Of a stretch of 62,146 bases of DNA, positions 43,219-50,351 are shown in pieces. The DNA lies in IMG/VR virus record IMGVR_UViG_3300021519_000009, positions 1 through 62,146 of that record, one strand, 5' to 3'. This stretch comes from a virus. The translations under genes were made by a program, and so were the position numbers. Each line of letters starts with the position of its first letter. Within the stretch, counting starts at the first letter, position 1. The notes beneath the pieces are model-generated. The model was not told where the DNA came from. It did no database searches and was given only the letters and a program-made list of their open reading frames with translations.

Positions 43219-43778
43219 GACGCTTTGCTCCATGAACGGGGTTCGAAGTTAAACATGCGGTGATGATGCGGGCAATAAGACGAACCCGTCTTGCGTGTTG
43301 CGTTGCAAAATAACTGAACGCCTGCTCGCTTCTGGACGGGGGCCCGGCATTCCTTGACGTCGATGATGTTAGCGGGTTTCGCTGATTCTGGCCCTGCCAG
43401 TGTGTAGTCTGGCTGCTTCCACTCATGCAGCGACGGAATGTCGATCGGCTCGGGTCGCGTATCAAAGCGGTCTGAGGCAATATTCAGGCCCGTAATGCGG
43501 CCCCTCGTGCTTTTGGGCGGCAACTTCTTTGCAAGCAGCCGATCGATCGTCGGCGTCTTTGGCATTGTCGGCGCTTTAGGCCCGCGCGGCACGTTCTTGG
43601 TCATGACAGGCGGCCCCTCCCATGCATTGCCGGCGTTTTTCCTTTGTCGGTGAATGATCCCGATGATGGCGTTGCGGGACAGGCCGACGTCTGCGCCGAT
43701 GATTGATGATGACAGCCTTTCACGGTGCAGGAGCAGAACTCGGTCAATGATGTGCTGTGGGTGCTTGGCTTGTGCCAT
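43215..43778 (-). CDS. GcrA-like cell-cycle transcription regulator
   Basis: 187 aa. The N-terminal 45 residues (DRVLLLHRERLSSSIIGADV then GLSRNAIIGIIHRQRK) match the GcrA helix-turn-helix pattern, in which NAVIGKVHR is the hallmark. The C-terminus (ECRAPVQKRAGVQLFCNATR then GSSYCPHHHRMF) matches GcrA's terminal Cys/His cluster. Host GcrA works with RNA polymerase sigma70 and CcrM-methylated GANTC sites to drive cell-cycle genes in Alphaproteobacteria. The phage copy could redirect host or phage promoters. AGGAAACAT lies before ATG 43778. Confidence 0.8.
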   Translation of the reverse strand: MAQAKHPQHIIDRVLLLHRERLSSSIIGADVGLSRNAIIGIIHRQRKNAGNAWEGPPVMTKNVPRGPKAPTMPKTPTIDRLLAKKLPPKSTRGRITGLNIASDRFDTRPEPIDIPSLHEWKQPDYTLAGPESAKPANIIDVKECRAPVQKRAGVQLFCNATRKTGSSYCPHHHRMFNFEPRSWSKAS

Positions 43779-43811
43779 TTTATGTTTCCTGTTTGAGAGG
43801 CCTCCGTTGTG

Positions 43812-44063
43812 TTAATCTTCGTCTTCGTCTTCGTCTTCGTCTTCGTCGCTATCTTCCGGCTGCTCGACCTCTATCCAATCGCCTTTGTCGTCCCTGAGGC
43901 CTTGGCGAATTTCCCGTTCCATTTCGGCTTTCTTTTTGGCGGAGCGTCGGGCCTGCGTAATCGGGTCGGCTTCGTCGCGCTCAATTTCCGCAATTCGTTC
44001 CTTGTCGTATTCGGCCATTATGTCGTCGAGCGTCATGTTGTGGGCGAGTTCGTTCTTGGTCAT
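43812..44063 (-). CDS. Acidic helical protein with (DE)n tail (83 aa)
   Basis: Unrecognised. A charged helix (DKERIAEIERDEADPITQAR then KKKAEMEREIRQGL) ends in SDEDEDEDEDED, encoded by a GTCTTC hexamer tract (about 43818-43848 on the plus strand). It may be a DNA mimic or chaperone-like. The start at 44063 (MTKNELAHNM) has GGAGCACGGCT upstream. First gene of the short minus operon with the GcrA-like gene. Confidence 0.65.
   Translation of the reverse strand: MTKNELAHNMTLDDIMAEYDKERIAEIERDEADPITQARRSAKKKAEMEREIRQGLRDDKGDWIEVEQPEDSDEDEDEDEDED
43818..43848. repeat. Hexanucleotide (GTCTTC)n tract
   Basis: About five tandem copies of GTCTTC at the 3' end of the acidic protein gene encode the alternating Asp-Glu tail. 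Such a tract can expand or contract without changing frame, so tail length may vary between isolates. Confidence 0.8.
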
Positions 44064-44102
44064 AGCCGTGCTCCGTTTTGATTTCCAGACCATACGCCCA
44101 TT

Positions 44103-44152
44103 GAGTCAAAAAGGTCAACAAGAATTGTCAAAAACCCATAACAATTTTGTTG
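44103..44152. promoter_or_regulatory. Operator/res-like inverted repeat in the divergent intergenic region
   Basis: CAACAAGAATTGT (44116-44128) and ACAATTTTGTTG (44141-44152) form a near-perfect inverted repeat (one extra G on the left) between the acidic gene (minus) and the serine recombinase (plus). A GAGTC, which fits the CcrM GANTC site, lies at 44103-44107. It could be the recombinase crossover or binding site, or the operator of both divergent transcripts. Confidence 0.5.
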
Positions 44153-44178
44153 CCGGGGTTCTCGTCACCTGCTAGAAC
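44149..44178 (+). promoter_or_regulatory. Weak candidate promoter of the recombinase
   Basis: TTGCCG (about 44150) and TAGAAC (about 44173) are separated by about 17 bp. The predicted start of transcription falls almost on ATG 44186, which has no Shine-Dalgarno sequence, so a leaderless or nearly leaderless message is possible. Confidence 0.3.
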
Positions 44179-44185
44179 TCTGCTG

Positions 44186-44821
44186 ATGAAACGAAAGACC
44201 GATCCTGTTGAGCCGCCCGAAAAGCCATTCCCGGTCGGGTATGCGCGCGTCTCGACGCGGGATCAAAACCTCGATTTGCAGAAGGACGCGCTCAAGGCGT
44301 TCGGCGTGCTGCCGGACAATCTGCACATCGAGAAGCTGTCCGCGACGGCGAAGAAGCGCCCAATGCTCGATGAAGCGATCAAGCAACTTCGCCCCGGTGA
44401 CGTGTTCGTGGTCTGGCGTCTGGACCGACTGGCTCGCAACATGCGTGAGCTTTACACGCGGCTCGAACAAATCTCCGCGAACGGTGCGAGCTTTCGCAGC
44501 CTGACGGAAAACTTCGATTTCACAACGGCAACCGGCAGGCTGATCTTGGGGTTTCTCGGCCTGATGGCAGAGTTCGAGCGCCAGCTAACGGTTGAACGGA
44601 CGAAAGCCGGTATCACAGCGGCGCGGGCGCGCGGCTCACGCTTTGGTGCCAAACCCAAATTCACTGACGAGATTAAGGCCGAAGCGTTCCGGCTGCTCAC
44701 GGATGAAGGCTGGACCGCCCCGGAGGTCGCCGCGAAGTTCAACGTCAAAGTTGGCACGGTCTACAACCATTTCAGATTCACGCATGACGAAGACGGTGAC
44801 ACCTTCGTCGAGTTCAAATAG
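44186..44821 (+). CDS. Small serine recombinase (resolvase/invertase family)
   Basis: 211 aa. GYARVSTRDQNLDLQKDAL holds the nucleophile S23, VWRLDRLARN the conserved arginines, and GFLGLMAEFERQLTVERTKA the dimer/E-helix; the C-terminus (WTAPEVAAKFNVKVGTVYNH) is the HTH DNA-binding domain. The length fits resolvases and invertases, not the large serine integrases, so roles are genome-dimer resolution, inversion, or integration with a small enzyme. No inverted fibre cassette was seen nearby. The inverted repeat at 44116-44152 is the best candidate site. Confidence 0.9.
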   Translation: MKRKTDPVEPPEKPFPVGYARVSTRDQNLDLQKDALKAFGVLPDNLHIEKLSATAKKRPMLDEAIKQLRPGDVFVVWRLDRLARNMRELYTRLEQISANGASFRSLTENFDFTTATGRLILGFLGLMAEFERQLTVERTKAGITAARARGSRFGAKPKFTDEIKAEAFRLLTDEGWTAPEVAAKFNVKVGTVYNHFRFTHDEDGDTFVEFK

Positions 44822-44833
44822 GGAGCAAAGCCG

Positions 44834-45175
44834 ATGATGAGGACCGTTATAGCCAGCGATCAATCAACTCCGGCAGCGCCGGAAGGTTACAAACTGGCTT
44901 TCGCATCGAACGCGGGACTTCCTGCGGGGCAGGCGCGCTACACGTTCCTGCCGGAGAGTGCGTTCGTTAAGGAGGGGACCGTCGCGTGGCGGGTCAGGGG
45001 ACTCATGCAGAACGACATCGACGGCGTACTCGAAGACATTGTTGAGTCCGCAATGGATTTGGTCGCGTTGTGGAAGGCGCAAAAGATTGCAGGCTTGCCG
45101 CGATCTGAACGGAATGCCGCGATAGAAGAAACTCGAAATCGTCTCATTGCGGCGTGCGATAACTTTCAACTTTGA
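44834..45175 (+). CDS. Small hypothetical protein (113 aa)
   Basis: Unrecognised. N-terminal half beta-rich (PAGQARYTFLPESAFVKEGT), C-terminal half helical (IVESAMDLVALWKAQKIAGL). Follows the recombinase by 12 bases with GGGAGCAAAG as ribosome site; same operon. No motif points to a function. Confidence 0.65.
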   Translation: MMRTVIASDQSTPAAPEGYKLAFASNAGLPAGQARYTFLPESAFVKEGTVAWRVRGLMQNDIDGVLEDIVESAMDLVALWKAQKIAGLPRSERNAAIEETRNRLIAACDNFQL

Positions 45176-45184
45176 GGAGCGCCC

Positions 45185-45448
45185 ATGCAGGATGAATCTG
45201 GCCTTCTGGCGGCGCATCGCATTCTTGGGAAGCAGATGACTGAGGCGATGAAGGGGTTCGCTGACGAGGATGTGCGAGTCGCGTTGGCGGCAGTCGCAGC
45301 CGAAGTCCTGTGGTCATTCTCCGATCCAGCGTCTCGGCCGCGCGAGCTTCGGGCTTTTGATCGTCGCGTGCGCGAGAATATGCGGAGGCTCGCCGACATA
45401 GCGGCGTCGATCGGACTACCTGATGTTTACAATCCGAGAACACGATAG
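45185..45448 (+). CDS. Small helical protein (87 aa)
   Basis: Unrecognised helical, Ala/Arg-rich protein (MKGFADEDVRVALAAVAAEV then RAFDRRVRENMRRLADIAAS). GAGGAG precedes ATG 45185. Part of the short plus-strand operon with the recombinase. Confidence 0.65.
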   Translation: MQDESGLLAAHRILGKQMTEAMKGFADEDVRVALAAVAAEVLWSFSDPASRPRELRAFDRRVRENMRRLADIAASIGLPDVYNPRTR

Positions 45449-45517
45449 GAGCCGCCGCCGACGCCATCAAAGTCGCGTTGGCGCGCCAGGCCTGATCGAA
45501 ATCGCCCGCCCACGTCC

Positions 45518-45576
45518 TTCCCATAGCTTCCCATAGCTTCCCATAGATTCCCATAACAAGGCCAACCCTATGGGAA
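45518..45576. repeat. Four direct TTCCCATA repeats and one inverted copy
   Basis: TTCCCATA recurs every 10 bp at 45518, 45528, 45538 and 45548, and its inverse TATGGGAA lies at 45569-45576 over the start codon of the next gene. One-helical-turn spacing is typical of cooperative binding sites (iterons or operators). The 121-bp gap that holds it has no other feature. Confidence 0.7.
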
Positions 45577-45791
45577 AGGCCCTCCGGCACTCTCCGATCA
45601 TCGAACGCGATGACCGAGCCGTCATGCCAAAGCACCCCATCCCAATCCACGACTACCGCCGCGTTATACAAACGCAACTGGCGGACGCCGAATGGTCAGG
45701 CGATGACAGTTCCGCCGAAGCCTTGCGCAAAGAAATGGCCCGCGTTGAGCGAGCCATAGCGTCGGGCGAGATGTGGGACGTTCCGTTCTGA
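45570..45791 (+). CDS. Small hypothetical protein (73 aa)
   Basis: Unrecognised. The C-terminal part (DDSSAEALRKEMARVERAIA then GEMWDVPF) looks like a real short phage helix-turn protein. The start is uncertain: ATG 45570 lies inside the inverted TATGGGAA repeat with AAGG upstream, while ATG 45624 would give 55 residues. It ends where the minus-strand operon begins to converge. Confidence 0.5.
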   Translation: MGKALRHSPIIERDDRAVMPKHPIPIHDYRRVIQTQLADAEWSGDDSSAEALRKEMARVERAIASGEMWDVPF

Positions 45792-46385
45792 TCACCAATA
45801 ATGCAGTGTGCCGATCCAGTTCGGGATTTTCGCATTTGCGGCCATGCGGATATATTGTTGGCGGTAACGCTCTGCCTTGCGCACTAGATTTCGCTTAAAT
45901 GGACTCCCAGAAACATGACAGCTTGACATCTGAGCGTCAGTCTTAGCCCCAAGCTTCACACATCGCTCCATGTGGCGCAAGCCAGCCTCGATCTGTGCGG
46001 AGCAGGACGAGTTTAGTTCCCACGCGCTGATACCCAAGCTCTCGGCACTCGGCACAAGTACTTGCATAGGCCCCACTGCGCGTCCGTGGCGGGTCTTTGG
46101 GCCCTTGGCGTTGCATGTATAGCCTGATTCAATCTTACCAATCCTGAGTGCGCTGGCGACCCACTGGTCACCCAGCTTGGATCGAGCTCCATCTGCGATC
46201 TGCTGCGCTACAGCCGCTTTGCTGGCATTGAGAGTCCCATAGGGCTGTGGGGACGTCTGTGCGACAGAGACATTATGCCTCTCGCGGTTCCAGTACGAGG
46301 CATTCCCCTCATCATCAAATGCGACGGATGAGAGCGACGAGGCGATGATGGCGGAAATGGTCGAGGCGATGATGGCGCGTTTCAT
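45792..46385 (-). CDS. Exported lytic transglycosylase (197 aa)
   Basis: Signal peptide at the N-terminus (MKRAIIASTISAIIASSLSS), then an SLT-type domain: SALRIGKIESGYTCNAKGPK with the likely catalytic E of KIESGY, GRAVGPMQVLVPSAESLGIS, and a cysteine pair. It would cut peptidoglycan from the periplasm, unlike the virion enzymes in the late region. Its place in the early/accessory block suggests envelope remodelling or help with lysis or exclusion. GGAGCAC is upstream of ATG 46385. Confidence 0.8.
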   Translation of the reverse strand: MKRAIIASTISAIIASSLSSVAFDDEGNASYWNRERHNVSVAQTSPQPYGTLNASKAAVAQQIADGARSKLGDQWVASALRIGKIESGYTCNAKGPKTRHGRAVGPMQVLVPSAESLGISAWELNSSCSAQIEAGLRHMERCVKLGAKTDAQMSSCHVSGSPFKRNLVRKAERYRQQYIRMAANAKIPNWIGTLHYW

Positions 46386-46449
46386 TCTGTGCTCCTGTGT
46401 GGATGGGCTTGCGGGCCTGCGTAGGTCATTCTCCTTAGAGGGGTGAGGA

Positions 46450-46860
46450 TTATGCCTGAAAAGTAGATTGTGGGCAATGACGCTCCATAAGAAGCCGGTA
46501 TTGCTTCACGCCATGCAAGATTGTTGAATGATTGTATGGGTCTATGGGCCGGCAGAACTTGGCGATCTGATTATATGACCAGCCCAATTTCAACATTTCG
46601 TGCCAGACATGCCACTTGGGCAAGATGTAGCGCGCCCTCTTGCTGTGAGAGAATGTGTCTTCCCACGTCACATCATATTGCGCCAGGATAGCCTTGAGTT
46701 TCTCGATCATCATGTGCCGCGGCGTCATCAATACAGGCGCTTCACGGCCTGGCACAGGCCGGTGGATGATCTGCGGGGTCGCCTTTGGCGGCGCGGGGGC
46801 TGCATTGACGATGCGCTGCCGGACGTCCTTGTAGTGAGCGTGAAGATCATCAAGGTACAT
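46450..46860 (-). CDS. DnaA domain IV-like DNA-binding protein (136 aa)
   Basis: The C-terminal half reads HVWHEMLKLGWSYNQIAKFC followed by PYNHSTILHGVKQY, which closely follows the DnaA signature (helix-turn-helix then D/NHTTVLHAxxK). There is no AAA+ domain, so it can bind DnaA-box-like DNA but not open an origin alone. It may recognise the phage origin or compete with host DnaA. GGGGAACGACC precedes ATG 46860. Confidence 0.75.
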   Translation of the reverse strand: MYLDDLHAHYKDVRQRIVNAAPAPPKATPQIIHRPVPGREAPVLMTPRHMMIEKLKAILAQYDVTWEDTFSHSKRARYILPKWHVWHEMLKLGWSYNQIAKFCRPIDPYNHSTILHGVKQYRLLMERHCPQSTFQA

Positions 46861-46879
46861 GGTCGTTCCCCTTTCGATG

Positions 46880-47326
46880 TTATTTCTTGGCTATTTTGTC
46901 TATTTTGTCGGCCAACTTTCTAAACGCGTTTGCCATATCCGATCGGTATATATTGCCTTCTTCGTCGTCCATATACGAGAGGTCTTCCATGCATTCATCT
47001 ATCTTGGCGGTAAATCTAACATCATTTTCAGAAAGCGGCAGATCTACAACTGCAATCAATCGACCGTTACCGTCGAGTTTGATATAAAAATCCACACCGT
47101 TTGGGCACTCCTTAAGCGTTACGTCAACGCTATGCGAAACATCAATCATTATTTTTTCTTGTAACGTATGAAACATTAGACCACTCAAATCAATTTGGAA
47201 TTGCGCTATTGCCTTGTCTATTCTGTCTGAGATTTTATTAAAATATACATCAGATTTGCAGTCTGACCCCAATTCAAAACTCGACAAATCCACGTCGCCG
47301 CTTGGTTTGTGATGCTTCATTTTCAT
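46880..47326 (-). CDS. AT-rich hypothetical protein (148 aa)
   Basis: Unrecognised acidic protein, AT-richer than its neighbours. Helical N-terminal part (NKISDRIDKAIAQFQIDLSG), a beta middle (VDFYIKLDGNGRLIAVVDLP) and a helical end (RSDMANAFRKLADKIDKIAK). GGAGGG precedes ATG 47326. Composition suggests recent acquisition. Confidence 0.7.
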   Translation of the reverse strand: MKMKHHKPSGDVDLSSFELGSDCKSDVYFNKISDRIDKAIAQFQIDLSGLMFHTLQEKIMIDVSHSVDVTLKECPNGVDFYIKLDGNGRLIAVVDLPLSENDVRFTAKIDECMEDLSYMDDEEGNIYRSDMANAFRKLADKIDKIAKK

Positions 47327-47327
47327 T

Positions 47328-47408
47328 TTACATCCCTCCTATGGCTGCTGCGAGTCCCCCATGCCAGTAGACGAATGTCAGGTACTGGCGCTGCCCCGCG
47401 CGCTTCAT
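47328..47408 (-). CDS. Possible 26-aa peptide
   Basis: ATG at 47408 runs 26 codons (MKRAGQRQYLTFVYWHGGLA then AAIGGM) and stops three bases before the next ATG, with the next gene's GGAGGG inside its 3' end. There is no ribosome site upstream, and the first codons lie in a GC hairpin (about 47396-47422), so it may just be the leader of the next gene. Confidence 0.3.
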   Translation of the reverse strand: MKRAGQRQYLTFVYWHGGLAAAIGGM

Positions 47409-47422
47409 GCGTTGCGCGCGGG
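47396..47422. terminator. GC hairpin CCCGCGCGC/GCGCGCGGG
   Basis: A 9-bp stem between the methyltransferase gene and the one after it, followed on the plus-strand side by TTTCTTGTTT. It would terminate plus-strand (antisense) transcription best. On the minus strand it may only pause. Confidence 0.5.
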
Positions 47423-47430
47423 TTTCTTGT

Positions 47431-48378
47431 TTATGTCGAAAGATCATTTTTCCTCTCGCTGTCAATTTCTTTTGATAGCGACTCGACTATTTCAATGCGA
47501 CGGCCTAGCCATCTCATACAATTTACGGCCATTGAGTTACCAAGCGCCACATATCTGTCGGATTCCACATGCCCTGGAATGGCTGTGTATGCATCTGGAA
47601 ATCCTTGCAGCCGTTCGCATTCCATCGGCGTCAGGCGTCTAGCTCCAAAGTCGTCTATAATGACCGGGCGCCTTTGCGCCCGGAGAGTATATGCCACGTT
47701 GGCCGAAAGCCCATCCGGCTCATTAACGTGAGGCTCTAGGGAATAGACTGGTTTCCCAACACTGCCTTCACTTCTGGCGGCAGCTCCTTGTTCTGTTGTT
47801 CGGCTCGGAGCAGGATTTGGCAGCATGCTTTCTTGCTCAAAAAGTACCGATGCAGCGCGTCGCCAGTCTCCAAGATGTCCGACAACGAACACACGCCGGC
47901 GTCGCTGTGGGACAGCTCGCTCAAACCCGTCCACTCGAACGTATTGAGCATCAAGCACTCGGTAGGCGAACCCATACCCGAGTTGGCCCAGACCCCCGAG
48001 GAAGGCTCCAAAATCCCGTCCTTGCCCGGACGACAATACCCCCGGAACATTCTCCCAAATGAGCCATTCGGGGCGATAGCGGTCAGCGATTGCAAGATAA
48101 GTGAGGCAGAGGTTCCCCCGCGGATCATCCAATCCAGCCCGGAGCCCCGTGACGCTGAATGATTGACAGGGCGTTCCTCCGACGAGAAGATTGACAGTTG
48201 CATCGGGCCATTCCTTGAATTTAGTCATGTCGCCCCAGTTTGGAACGTCTGGATAATGATGCGCCAACACGCGAGATGGGAAATCCCCAATCTCGGAAAA
48301 TGCTGCGGGGCTCCAATTCAATGGAGCCCACGCAACACTGGCCGCTTCAATCCCTGAGCACACCGACAGGTACTTCAT
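47431..48378 (-). CDS. C5-cytosine DNA methyltransferase (Dcm type)
   Basis: 315 aa with all main motifs in order: KYLSVCSGIEAASVAW (I), GGTPCQSF with catalytic C71 (IV), WENVPGVLSS with E109 (VI), VPQRRRRVFVVGHLG (VIII), RRLTPMECERLQGFP (IX) and DRYVALGNSMAVN (X). The target recognition region is short. Start at ATG 48378 fits the family N-terminus; the frame is open to 48405. It follows the DGQ-motif protein by one base and probably shields phage DNA from restriction or marks it for regulation. The recognition sequence is unknown. Confidence 0.9.
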   Translation of the reverse strand: MKYLSVCSGIEAASVAWAPLNWSPAAFSEIGDFPSRVLAHHYPDVPNWGDMTKFKEWPDATVNLLVGGTPCQSFSVTGLRAGLDDPRGNLCLTYLAIADRYRPEWLIWENVPGVLSSGQGRDFGAFLGGLGQLGYGFAYRVLDAQYVRVDGFERAVPQRRRRVFVVGHLGDWRRAASVLFEQESMLPNPAPSRTTEQGAAARSEGSVGKPVYSLEPHVNEPDGLSANVAYTLRAQRRPVIIDDFGARRLTPMECERLQGFPDAYTAIPGHVESDRYVALGNSMAVNCMRWLGRRIEIVESLSKEIDSERKNDLST

Positions 48379-48379
48379 T

Positions 48380-49408
48380 TCACAATACGATCGGATATTC
48401 GCCATGCAATTTTTCAGACTGTCGCACCTTCTTGCCCTGGCGCCACAGGTTCCAGTATCGCAAGATCAGTTCCAATTTTTGTTCTCCATAGATCGGGATC
48501 ATAGATGCCTGACTGTAGAGAACCGTCTCGATCAAGGGGCTGTCTTCTTTCCCCAATTCTCGCTTCAATTTTGTTGAAGACCTGACTGTCATGTTTTCAC
48601 TGCGCATTTTGACCTTGATCATGTGATCTCGGAATTGCAGGATTGCATTGCCAGACGCCAAGTTGGCGCCGGTGTCTAGCGCATTAAAAAATTCACTGCA
48701 CGCCTTCTTGTCTTTCTTCGACAAGACCATCCACGCAGTGACTGCCGACGACAATAAATAGCGTCTCACCCACCTGTATTTGATGGCGTTGACGCCTTCT
48801 CCAAGAACGTCTTCATATAATTCGCATTTATCCATCATGTATTGGTTACTGACAACCCCGGATCCTTTACCTCTGGCATATCGACGATCAGGCGAATCGA
48901 TATAATTGATGTAAAGCGCCAAGGCGGCCGCGCATCGTCTCGTCTCGCCATGAGGCCAGCCAGTCGTGGTCATGATATCCGCCAATGTTCGGCTGTCCCC
49001 CTGATCAAATGATCGCATGACTGATCTGGGGTATCCAAACGCGGTCAACGACCAAATTGCCTTCTTCGAGTTCACGGCGGCAGCTAAACGGTTCTGGCCA
49101 TCCATGAGCGTGTCATCATCCGCCAGAACGATTGTCTCGCCATTTTCGATGAACAAATCGTTAATGATATCCTTGGCGTATTTCGCAACTTTCTTTTCAT
49201 GCAGGGGACGATTGTTTGGGTTCTTTTCCGTGTCCAGGTAATGCTTCGCCATTTCGGGCGTCCATTTGATTGGCACCGCAAATCGGCCAATCTTTTTGGT
49301 CAAGTCCTGGTAGTAGTGGATTTCATCCAAAGACCTGTTAAGCACCGGGCGATCAAATTTTTTGATCTCAAGCGCCTTTTGAAGCTTGTCTGAAAACATC
49401 GTAGTCAT
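48380..49408 (-). CDS. DGQ-motif (ParB/DndB-like) protein (342 aa)
   Basis: Contains RPLHEKKVAKYAKDIINDLF and LADDDTLMDGQNRLAAAVNS (about residues 94-113), the DGQ-x-R-L signature of ParB-like/DndB-like proteins that bind DNA ends or modified DNA and sometimes hydrolyse nucleotides. The C-terminal half is helical and unrecognised. It is common next to methyltransferases in phages, but its function is undefined. Located one base upstream of the C5 methyltransferase, so probably co-expressed. AGGAGATGGG precedes ATG 49408. Confidence 0.75.
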   Translation of the reverse strand: MTTMFSDKLQKALEIKKFDRPVLNRSLDEIHYYQDLTKKIGRFAVPIKWTPEMAKHYLDTEKNPNNRPLHEKKVAKYAKDIINDLFIENGETIVLADDDTLMDGQNRLAAAVNSKKAIWSLTAFGYPRSVMRSFDQGDSRTLADIMTTTGWPHGETRRCAAALALYINYIDSPDRRYARGKGSGVVSNQYMMDKCELYEDVLGEGVNAIKYRWVRRYLLSSAVTAWMVLSKKDKKACSEFFNALDTGANLASGNAILQFRDHMIKVKMRSENMTVRSSTKLKRELGKEDSPLIETVLYSQASMIPIYGEQKLELILRYWNLWRQGKKVRQSEKLHGEYPIVL

Positions 49409-49430
49409 TTCCCATCTCCTGTTGTTAAGA

Positions 49431-49781
49431 CTATTCCGACCTTACCAGCATAGCAGGAGCCAGCTTGGCGGCCATCTCCTTCACGCCCTCGTAGATCTGA
49501 TCGACAGACTGCGGTGGCGTGTCCTTGGGCGCGAACTCGGCGCGGAAGGCGCGATAGTTGATTCCGTCGATGTGGCTGTCGACGTGCGTTGTGTTCACCG
49601 CCAGGCGCGCATCCTTCACCGACTCCATGATCGTCGCGATAATATAAGGCGTGATCTGCATATTGAGCTTTAGCGTTGAGATAGCTGCAGCTCGCGTAAA
49701 AGATTCTTCCACTCCACCATAGGCGGCTCCGCGCTCGACAAGCATGCCCTTGGCTTTTTCGATGTAATCACGATGATCCAT
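49431..49781 (-). CDS. DUF6378-like protein (116 aa)
   Basis: Matches the pattern of the DUF6378 family (possibly MazG-like nucleotide-processing): KAKGMLVERGAAYGGVEESF, then ITPYIIATIMESVKDARLAV, then HVDSHIDGINYRAFRAEFA. Start at ATG 49781 has GGAGAACTGAAC upstream; the longer frame is spurious. Two bases follow the previous gene's stop. May trim the nucleotide pool for replication. Confidence 0.7.
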   Translation of the reverse strand: MDHRDYIEKAKGMLVERGAAYGGVEESFTRAAAISTLKLNMQITPYIIATIMESVKDARLAVNTTHVDSHIDGINYRAFRAEFAPKDTPPQSVDQIYEGVKEMAAKLAPAMLVRSE

Positions 49782-49783
49782 GT

Positions 49784-50011
49784 TCAGTTCTCCAATTGCC
49801 ACACAATGTGGCTTTTCTTCTCGTAATGCTTCTCGAGCAGCAGCCAATGCGTTGCCGCCCAGAGTGAGTTCGCCGTATGCCAGACGCCATTGACGCAGAA
49901 GTTTACGGGGTCGATCTTGCCTTCTTCAGCAAGTGAATTGATCGTCGGCCCATGGTTCGCCATGGTGCAGAGGATTAGGTCTGGTTGTTCCGCGATTTCG
50001 ATCTCGTCCAT
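49784..50011 (-). CDS. Small hypothetical protein (75 aa)
   Basis: Unrecognised acidic protein with a Trp/Ala-rich middle (GVWHTANSLWAATHWLLLEK). Follows the gene at 50013-50351 by one base; GAGGTGTGAA upstream of ATG 50011. A member of the micro-gene train. Confidence 0.65.
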   Translation of the reverse strand: MDEIEIAEQPDLILCTMANHGPTINSLAEEGKIDPVNFCVNGVWHTANSLWAATHWLLLEKHYEKKSHIVWQLEN

Positions 50012-50012
50012 T

Positions 50013-50351
50013 TCACACCTCCAATTGCTTCACCAGGTACCGTTCGGCTTTTGCACTCCACCTGGCGATCGACACCGGGCAGTCGAGTTCCATCTGCGAT
50101 ATTTCCCACAGCGCCATCGCGAATATCAAGACGTCGCCGTAAAACGAAAGAACATCTGTGCGCGGATCGAAATCGCGTAATTTGTCCATCACTGATGTCT
50201 CGAACTTATCGATCGCATCTTGGTCGTCAATCATGTCGTCGAAGATGGGGCTGTCGCACAGGTAGACGATCTGGTCCGCCAGCGTCAGCAAGTGCTGCGT
50301 GCCGAAGCGAAAATTTGGATTGCTTACCAGTACACGTTTGAATTTGTTCAT
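50013..50351 (-). CDS. Small helical protein (112 aa)
   Basis: Unrecognised helical acidic protein (LTLADQIVYLCDSPIFDDMI then DVLSFYGDVLIFAMALWEIS). Overlaps the upstream gene by ATGA at 50348-50351, so coupled. No catalytic motif. Confidence 0.65.
   Translation of the reverse strand: MNKFKRVLVSNPNFRFGTQHLLTLADQIVYLCDSPIFDDMIDDQDAIDKFETSVMDKLRDFDPRTDVLSFYGDVLIFAMALWEISQMELDCPVSIARWSAKAERYLVKQLEV

Noticed and set aside
44186-44821. Phage integrase proving lysogeny
   Set aside because: The protein is a 211-aa resolvase/invertase-type serine recombinase, not a large serine integrase, and no att core or CI-like full-length repressor was identified.
45518-45576. CRISPR array
   Set aside because: Repeats are 10 bp with no spacers; no other direct-repeat/spacer pattern was seen anywhere.
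45144-45677. 177-codon minus-strand frame over small plus-strand genes
   Set aside because: Starts well (DWDGVLWHDG looks like a phosphatase motif) but then becomes Arg/Pro-rich, crosses the TTCCCATA repeats, lacks a ribosome site, and is opposite three consistent plus-strand genes.
47328-47408. Firm gene call for the 26-aa frame
   Set aside because: No ribosome site and it begins inside a GC hairpin; kept only as a low-confidence entry.
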